64,000 bases of DNA from an uncultured Eubacteriales bacterium. GTDB lineage: Bacteria; Bacillota; Clostridia; Christensenellales; Borkfalkiaceae. Below the pieces are notes generated by a model. That model was not told where the DNA came from. It did not search any database and saw only the letters and a list, made by a program, of their open reading frames with translations. This document shows, piece by piece, positions 60,638 through 64,000 of the stretch; the stretch's first letter is position 1, and each line of letters opens with the position of its first letter. Location: the NCBI GenBank assembly GCA_900540805.1, contig UQHL01000010.1, positions 1-64,000 on the forward strand. Direction: 5' to 3'. The position numbers and the translations under genes were made by a program.

Positions 60638-63092
60638 GAAAGAGCCCGAAAAGGTCGAGCCGCAGGGTCAGCTGTATGTCGAGCCTCTCGAAAACGTCCT
60701 GCATTCCTCCATGCTTCCCTACGCGGAGTTCGTCATTCTCGACCGCGCTCTGCCGCGCGTGGAAGACGGATTGAAGCCCGTTCAGAGAAGGATTCTCTAT
60801 ACGATGAACGAAATGGGCCTCACGCCCGACAAGCCGCACAAAAAGAGCGCGCGTATCGTCGGCGACTGTATGGGTAAATATCATCCTCACGGCGACAGTT
60901 CCGTATATGACGCGATGGTGCGCATGGCGCAGAGTTTCAATATGGGCAAAACGCTGGTCAACGGTCACGGCAATTTCGGAAGCGTGGACGGCGATCCTGC
61001 CGCCGCCATGCGTTACACCGAAGCGAGGCTGGAGCCGCTGGCGCTCGAGCTGCTGCGCGACATCGACAAGGAGACCGTTCCCTTTTCGCTCAATTTCGAC
61101 GACAGCTTAAAGGAGCCCGATATTTTGCCCGGCCGGTTTCCCAACCTGCTGGTCAACGGCTCGTCGGGCATCGCGGTCGGGCTTGCCACCAATATTCCCA
61201 CCCACAATCTCGAAGAAGTCATCAACGGCGTCGTCGCCTATATCGATAATCCCGCCATTTCGCTCGGGGAAATGATGAAATACATTCCCTCGCCCGATTT
61301 TCCTACGGGCGGCATCATCATTGCCAACGAGTTGATTCAAGCCTATAAAACGGGCCGAGGCAAAATTACCCTGCGCGCGAAGATCACGGCCGAGGAGACG
61401 GAGAGCGGCAAAACCAACCTCGTCATCACCGAGCTTCCCTATCAGGTGAATAAAGCTCAGCTTATGCGCAAGATCGCGGAAATGCGCGAGGAGAAAAAGG
61501 AAGAGCTCGCCTGTGTCGATTATGTCGCAGACGAATCCGATCGTTCGGGCATGCGCGCGGTAATCCGCGTCAAAAAGGACGCCGACATTCCCGCGCTGTT
61601 GGCCTATCTCTATAAATATACCGATCTCGAGGTCACGTTCGGAATCAATATGGTGGTGATTGCCGACGGCAAGCCCCAGCAGCTCGGCCTCATGGAAATC
61701 ATCCGCCATTACGTCAAATATCAGCAGCAGGTTATCCTGCGCCGTACTCTGTTCGATCTGCACCAGGCGGAACAGCGGTGCCATATCCTCGAAGGGTTGA
61801 TCATAGCGGTACGCAATATCGACGAAGTAATCGCAATCATCAAAAAATCGGAAAGCACCTCCGATGCCCGCAGCAAGCTGATGGCGCGTTTCGAACTGAC
61901 GGAAGTGCAGGCGCAGGCTATTCTCGATCTGCGCCTCGCAAGACTCACCAAGCTTGAAGTATTCAAGCTGGAAGAGGAACTTAAGGAACTGAAAAAGCTT
62001 ATTAAAAAGCTGACGGCGATTTCCAAGAGCGGCGAACTTCAGCTGCAGGTCGTCAAAGAAGAGATTACGGAGATTAAGGATAAATATCCTTCTCCGAGGC
62101 ACTCGAGGCTCGTGTTCGACGCGGAGGAAGCCAACGCGCTGCTTGCCCACGCCAGCGAGAAGCAGCCCGGGGCGGCATGTACGCTGGTCTATACGGCGGA
62201 CGACCGTTTCAAGGTGCTGACGGGCAAACAGACGGACGCGCTCGGAAAATCCCTCGACGGGAAGTTCAAGCCGCAGTTGATCGTCTCCAAGCTTCTCAAA
62301 ACGATAACCGACAGAAAGATTTTTGCGTTTACTAATTTCGGAAACTGCCATAAACTGGATATCTATTCTCCCGATTACGAGTGTCGTCTCGCGGACGCGG
62401 GCATTAGCTTACAGGATTTGTCCAAAGACGCGGAGGAAGGCGAAAAGGTCGTTGCGATTTTCGAGATCGGAGAGCGCTTCCCTATCGGGAACCTCATGTT
62501 CTTTACCCGTAAGGGCATGATTAAGAAATCGGAATGGAGCGAATACGACAACCAGCGAAAGGATTGTTTCCTTGCTGTGAAGCTGGCGGAAGGGGACGAG
62601 GTGATTGCAGTGGAGGAGGAAACCTCCGAAGAGGATACGATTATTATCGTCACGAAAAACGGCATTTGTCTCAACGCGAAAAAGGACGACGTGCCCACGC
62701 AGGGCAGAATTGCCGCGGGCGTAAGAGGAATTATGCTCCGCGAGGGCGACAGCGTCGCGTTTATGTCCCAGATAAACGGCGAGGGCGAGATTATCATCGC
62801 CACCTCGGAAGGTAAGTTCAAAAAGGTAATTTCTTCCCAGATCGAGCCGATGGGCAGATATAAAAAGGGTTCGCTCATCGTGGGTTTGCGGGAAGGCGAC
62901 AGTATTATTTCGGCGAGCTACGTCACGAAGCCCTATCCGCTGGCGGTCGTACAAAAGAACGGCGCCGTATCCGAGCTTTCCAGCGAAGATATCCCGATCG
63001 CCATGCAGAGCGCGAAAGCGCGAAAGCTGCCCCGTTACGACGAAGGGACGGTGGTCAAAGTTATTCCGCTTCCTTATAAAACGGAAAACTGA
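60624..63092 (+). CDS. parC: DNA topoisomerase IV subunit A
   Basis: DNA-breaking subunit, 822 residues, partner of the upstream ParE. The catalytic tyrosine is Tyr131 in AAMRYTEARL. The quinolone-pocket helix reads KYHPHGDSSVYD, with the susceptible-type Ser and Asp, so no resistance change is seen there. The C-terminal domain has beta-pinwheel repeats (FAFTNFGNCHKLDIY, LMFFTRKGMIKKSEWSEY, IIIVTKNGICLNAKKDDVPTQ); no clear GyrA-box QRRGGKG is present, which favours ParC. GGAGG stands before the ATG. The ATG lies within the end of parE, so translation is coupled. Confidence 0.87.
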   Translation: MAKSKKEPEKVEPQGQLYVEPLENVLHSSMLPYAEFVILDRALPRVEDGLKPVQRRILYTMNEMGLTPDKPHKKSARIVGDCMGKYHPHGDSSVYDAMVRMAQSFNMGKTLVNGHGNFGSVDGDPAAAMRYTEARLEPLALELLRDIDKETVPFSLNFDDSLKEPDILPGRFPNLLVNGSSGIAVGLATNIPTHNLEEVINGVVAYIDNPAISLGEMMKYIPSPDFPTGGIIIANELIQAYKTGRGKITLRAKITAEETESGKTNLVITELPYQVNKAQLMRKIAEMREEKKEELACVDYVADESDRSGMRAVIRVKKDADIPALLAYLYKYTDLEVTFGINMVVIADGKPQQLGLMEIIRHYVKYQQQVILRRTLFDLHQAEQRCHILEGLIIAVRNIDEVIAIIKKSESTSDARSKLMARFELTEVQAQAILDLRLARLTKLEVFKLEEELKELKKLIKKLTAISKSGELQLQVVKEEITEIKDKYPSPRHSRLVFDAEEANALLAHASEKQPGAACTLVYTADDRFKVLTGKQTDALGKSLDGKFKPQLIVSKLLKTITDRKIFAFTNFGNCHKLDIYSPDYECRLADAGISLQDLSKDAEEGEKVVAIFEIGERFPIGNLMFFTRKGMIKKSEWSEYDNQRKDCFLAVKLAEGDEVIAVEEETSEEDTIIIVTKNGICLNAKKDDVPTQGRIAAGVRGIMLREGDSVAFMSQINGEGEIIIATSEGKFKKVISSQIEPMGRYKKGSLIVGLREGDSIISASYVTKPYPLAVVQKNGAVSELSSEDIPIAMQSAKARKLPRYDEGTVVKVIPLPYKTEN

Positions 63093-63108
63093 GAATTGTT
63101 CAAATCGG

Positions 63109-63137
63109 TCATAACCTTTCAAAATCCGACATAAATA
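63109..63137 (+). promoter_or_regulatory. Candidate sigma-E promoter for spoIIID
   Basis: TCATAAC at 63109-63115, 14-base spacer, CATAAATA at 63130-63137. The spacing equals that of the spoIVA candidate. spoIIID is a known sigma-E gene in Bacillus. Confidence 0.5.
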
Positions 63138-63170
63138 TAGACCATAAATGTATTTCGGAGGTCGAAAGGT

Positions 63171-63437
63171 TTGTGGGATTATATTGAGGAACGCGTGAGG
63201 AAAAGCGCGGAATATATCGTTGCGACGGGATGTACCGTCCGCGCGTGTTCCGCGCATTTTAATATCAGTAAATCTACCGTCCATAAAGACGTTTCCGAAC
63301 GTCTGAAGAACATTGACATGGATTTGTACGAAAGGGCGCGGGCCGTTTCCGAGAGGAATCTAAACGAGCGACACATTCGCGGCGGTATCGCCACCAAGCA
63401 AAAGTACCTCAAAAATGAAAAGACCGAAGAAAAATAA
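63171..63437 (+). CDS. spoIIID: Stage III sporulation transcriptional regulator SpoIIID
   Basis: An 88-residue DNA-binding protein that adjusts the mother-cell programme between sigma-E and sigma-K. The helix-turn-helix is TVRACSAHFNISKSTVHKDV at about 22-41, and the basic C-terminal region RHIRGGIATKQKYLKNE is conserved. It starts at TTG (63171), aligned with the Bacillus N-terminus; GGAGG is 9 bases upstream. Start by TTG may keep its level low. A sigma-E-like promoter lies upstream and a terminator follows. The Cys residues in CTVRACS are not in the Bacillus protein. Confidence 0.95.
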   Translation: MWDYIEERVRKSAEYIVATGCTVRACSAHFNISKSTVHKDVSERLKNIDMDLYERARAVSERNLNERHIRGGIATKQKYLKNEKTEEK

Positions 63438-63449
63438 GCCTCTGTTTTG

Positions 63450-63492
63450 AAGCCGTAGAAGGGAAAAGTTTTCCTCTTTTGCGGCTTTTTTA
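63450..63492 (+). terminator. Terminator after spoIIID
   Basis: A long imperfect stem (AAGCCGTAGAAGGGAAAA with TTTCCTCTTTTGCGGCTT) followed by TTTT. Confidence 0.7.
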
Positions 63493-63522
63493 CAAAAAAT
63501 GCGATAATTCTCCTTTCAATAC

Positions 63523-63551
63523 TTGAAATTTTCCGTTAAATATGGTATGAT
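63523..63551 (+). promoter_or_regulatory. Sigma-A promoter for the lipoprotein gene
   Basis: TTGAAA at 63523-63528, 17-bp spacer, TATGAT at 63546-63551. Confidence 0.65.
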
Positions 63552-63596
63552 TGAGAAAAATAATCGTAGTAATCATTTACTGAAGCAGCTAAAGGA

Positions 63597-64000
63597 ATGA
63601 AAATATTGAGAAAACTGTTAGGTCTGTTAGGCGCATTGGTTGTATTAAGCGGATGCCTGACGGCAGGTGCGTGCAATAATGATTTCTCAAGCGTCGATAA
63701 CCGTGAAGACGGGATTCTTTTATTCGATTTGTTGCCGAATGGCTGGAGAGGTCCGGCGAGTACTATTGCAACCTATGAACTGGACGCGCAGCATAACAAA
63801 GAAAGTATTTCGCGGGAATATGACGGCGAAGAATATTGGTTTCTTATATACAGAAAAATGCCCGATGGTGGAAGATGTGAGTATTTTGATGAGGATAGAT
63901 TGGAGTCTTGTTATTACTACAAGGATTTTGAGGGAAAGCAAAAAATTGTCGGGTGTTTAAGTGTTCCGGGTGTCTATGAAGTAACAGTAGAAATTCCGGC
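63597..64000 (+). CDS. Lipoprotein, N-terminal part (runs off the window)
   Basis: An open frame with no stop before the window end. It codes for at least 134 residues: a short basic start, a hydrophobic helix LLGLLGALVVLSGC with lipobox LSGC, then a hydrophilic extracellular domain rich in Asp, Glu and Tyr (REYDGEEYWFLIYRKMPDGG). The Cys would be lipidated and the protein anchored outside the membrane. AAAGGA abuts the ATG at 63597, giving no spacing, so TTG at 63606, 9 bases from AAAGGA, could be the true start. I do not recognise the mature domain. Confidence 0.7.
   Translation, partial: MKILRKLLGLLGALVVLSGCLTAGACNNDFSSVDNREDGILLFDLLPNGWRGPASTIATYELDAQHNKESISREYDGEEYWFLIYRKMPDGGRCEYFDEDRLESCYYYKDFEGKQKIVGCLSVPGVYEVTVEIP

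Noticed and set aside
60890..60930. Possible quinolone-resistance change in parC
   Set aside because: The Ser and Asp positions of the HGDSSVYD helix are the susceptible type.

Overview
The window reads as chromosomal DNA of an endospore-forming, Gram-positive member of the Clostridia. Support comes from spoIVA, spoIIID and a ytxC-like gene, a lysine (L-box) riboswitch on the asd-dapA-dapB operon, a T-box leader on thrS, an L20-type leader on infC-rpmI-rplT, RNase J, HelD, an Sfp-type transferase, and many sigma-A promoters with 17-bp spacers. Placement below class (for example Christensenellales-like) would be a guess. No tRNA, rRNA, CRISPR array, complete insertion sequence or prophage was found.

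Layout. 0.4-8.7 kb: epimerase, citrate synthase, then an operon of M42 peptidase, Nudix hydrolase, shikimate kinase, ketopantoate reductase and a DUF445 membrane protein, then gltX. 8.8-11.9 kb (minus strand): lysine operon behind its riboswitch. 12-17.7 kb: membrane protein, methyltransferase, Hsp33, and TPR-like and HEAT-like proteins. 17.8-19.6 kb: spoIVA and a small ORF. 20-23.2 kb: a 1038-residue acidic repeat protein of unknown function. 23.3-27.2 kb: RNase J, TrmR, and a TrhP-like U32 protein (tRNA wobble-uridine modification). 27.3-31.3 kb: asparaginase, PepF-type peptidase and M29 aminopeptidase. 31.4-33.5 kb: two CobW-type GTPases, one with a long His loop and one fused to a Cys-Cys domain. 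33.6-37.4 kb: MmcQ/YjbR protein and the TrkA-TrkH potassium system. 37.4-45.9 kb: leuS (minus), ytxC-like, thrS, infC-rpmI-rplT, a SpoU methyltransferase and yebC. 46.0-47.9 kb: an AT-richer patch with a membrane protein, a decayed MATE transporter fragment and pnuC. 48-53.2 kb: ung, mtnN, a ferritin-like protein, small repeated promoter/hairpin elements, Sfp-type transferase, a C_GCAxxG_C_C protein and ychF. 53.3-64 kb: argS, helD, a YjjG-type HAD phosphatase, parE-parC, spoIIID and the start of a lipoprotein gene.

Most of the window is housekeeping. The least explained parts are the 1038-residue repeat protein, the GTPase pair with the fused Cys-Cys domain, a 415-residue ferritin-like protein, a small family of promoter-plus-hairpin repeats (two tandem copies near 50.9 kb, one in the parE leader), and the infC gene, which appears to start at ATC. 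I saw no multi-gene defence or mobile system.

All family calls were made by eye from motifs and remembered family features; no database search was run.
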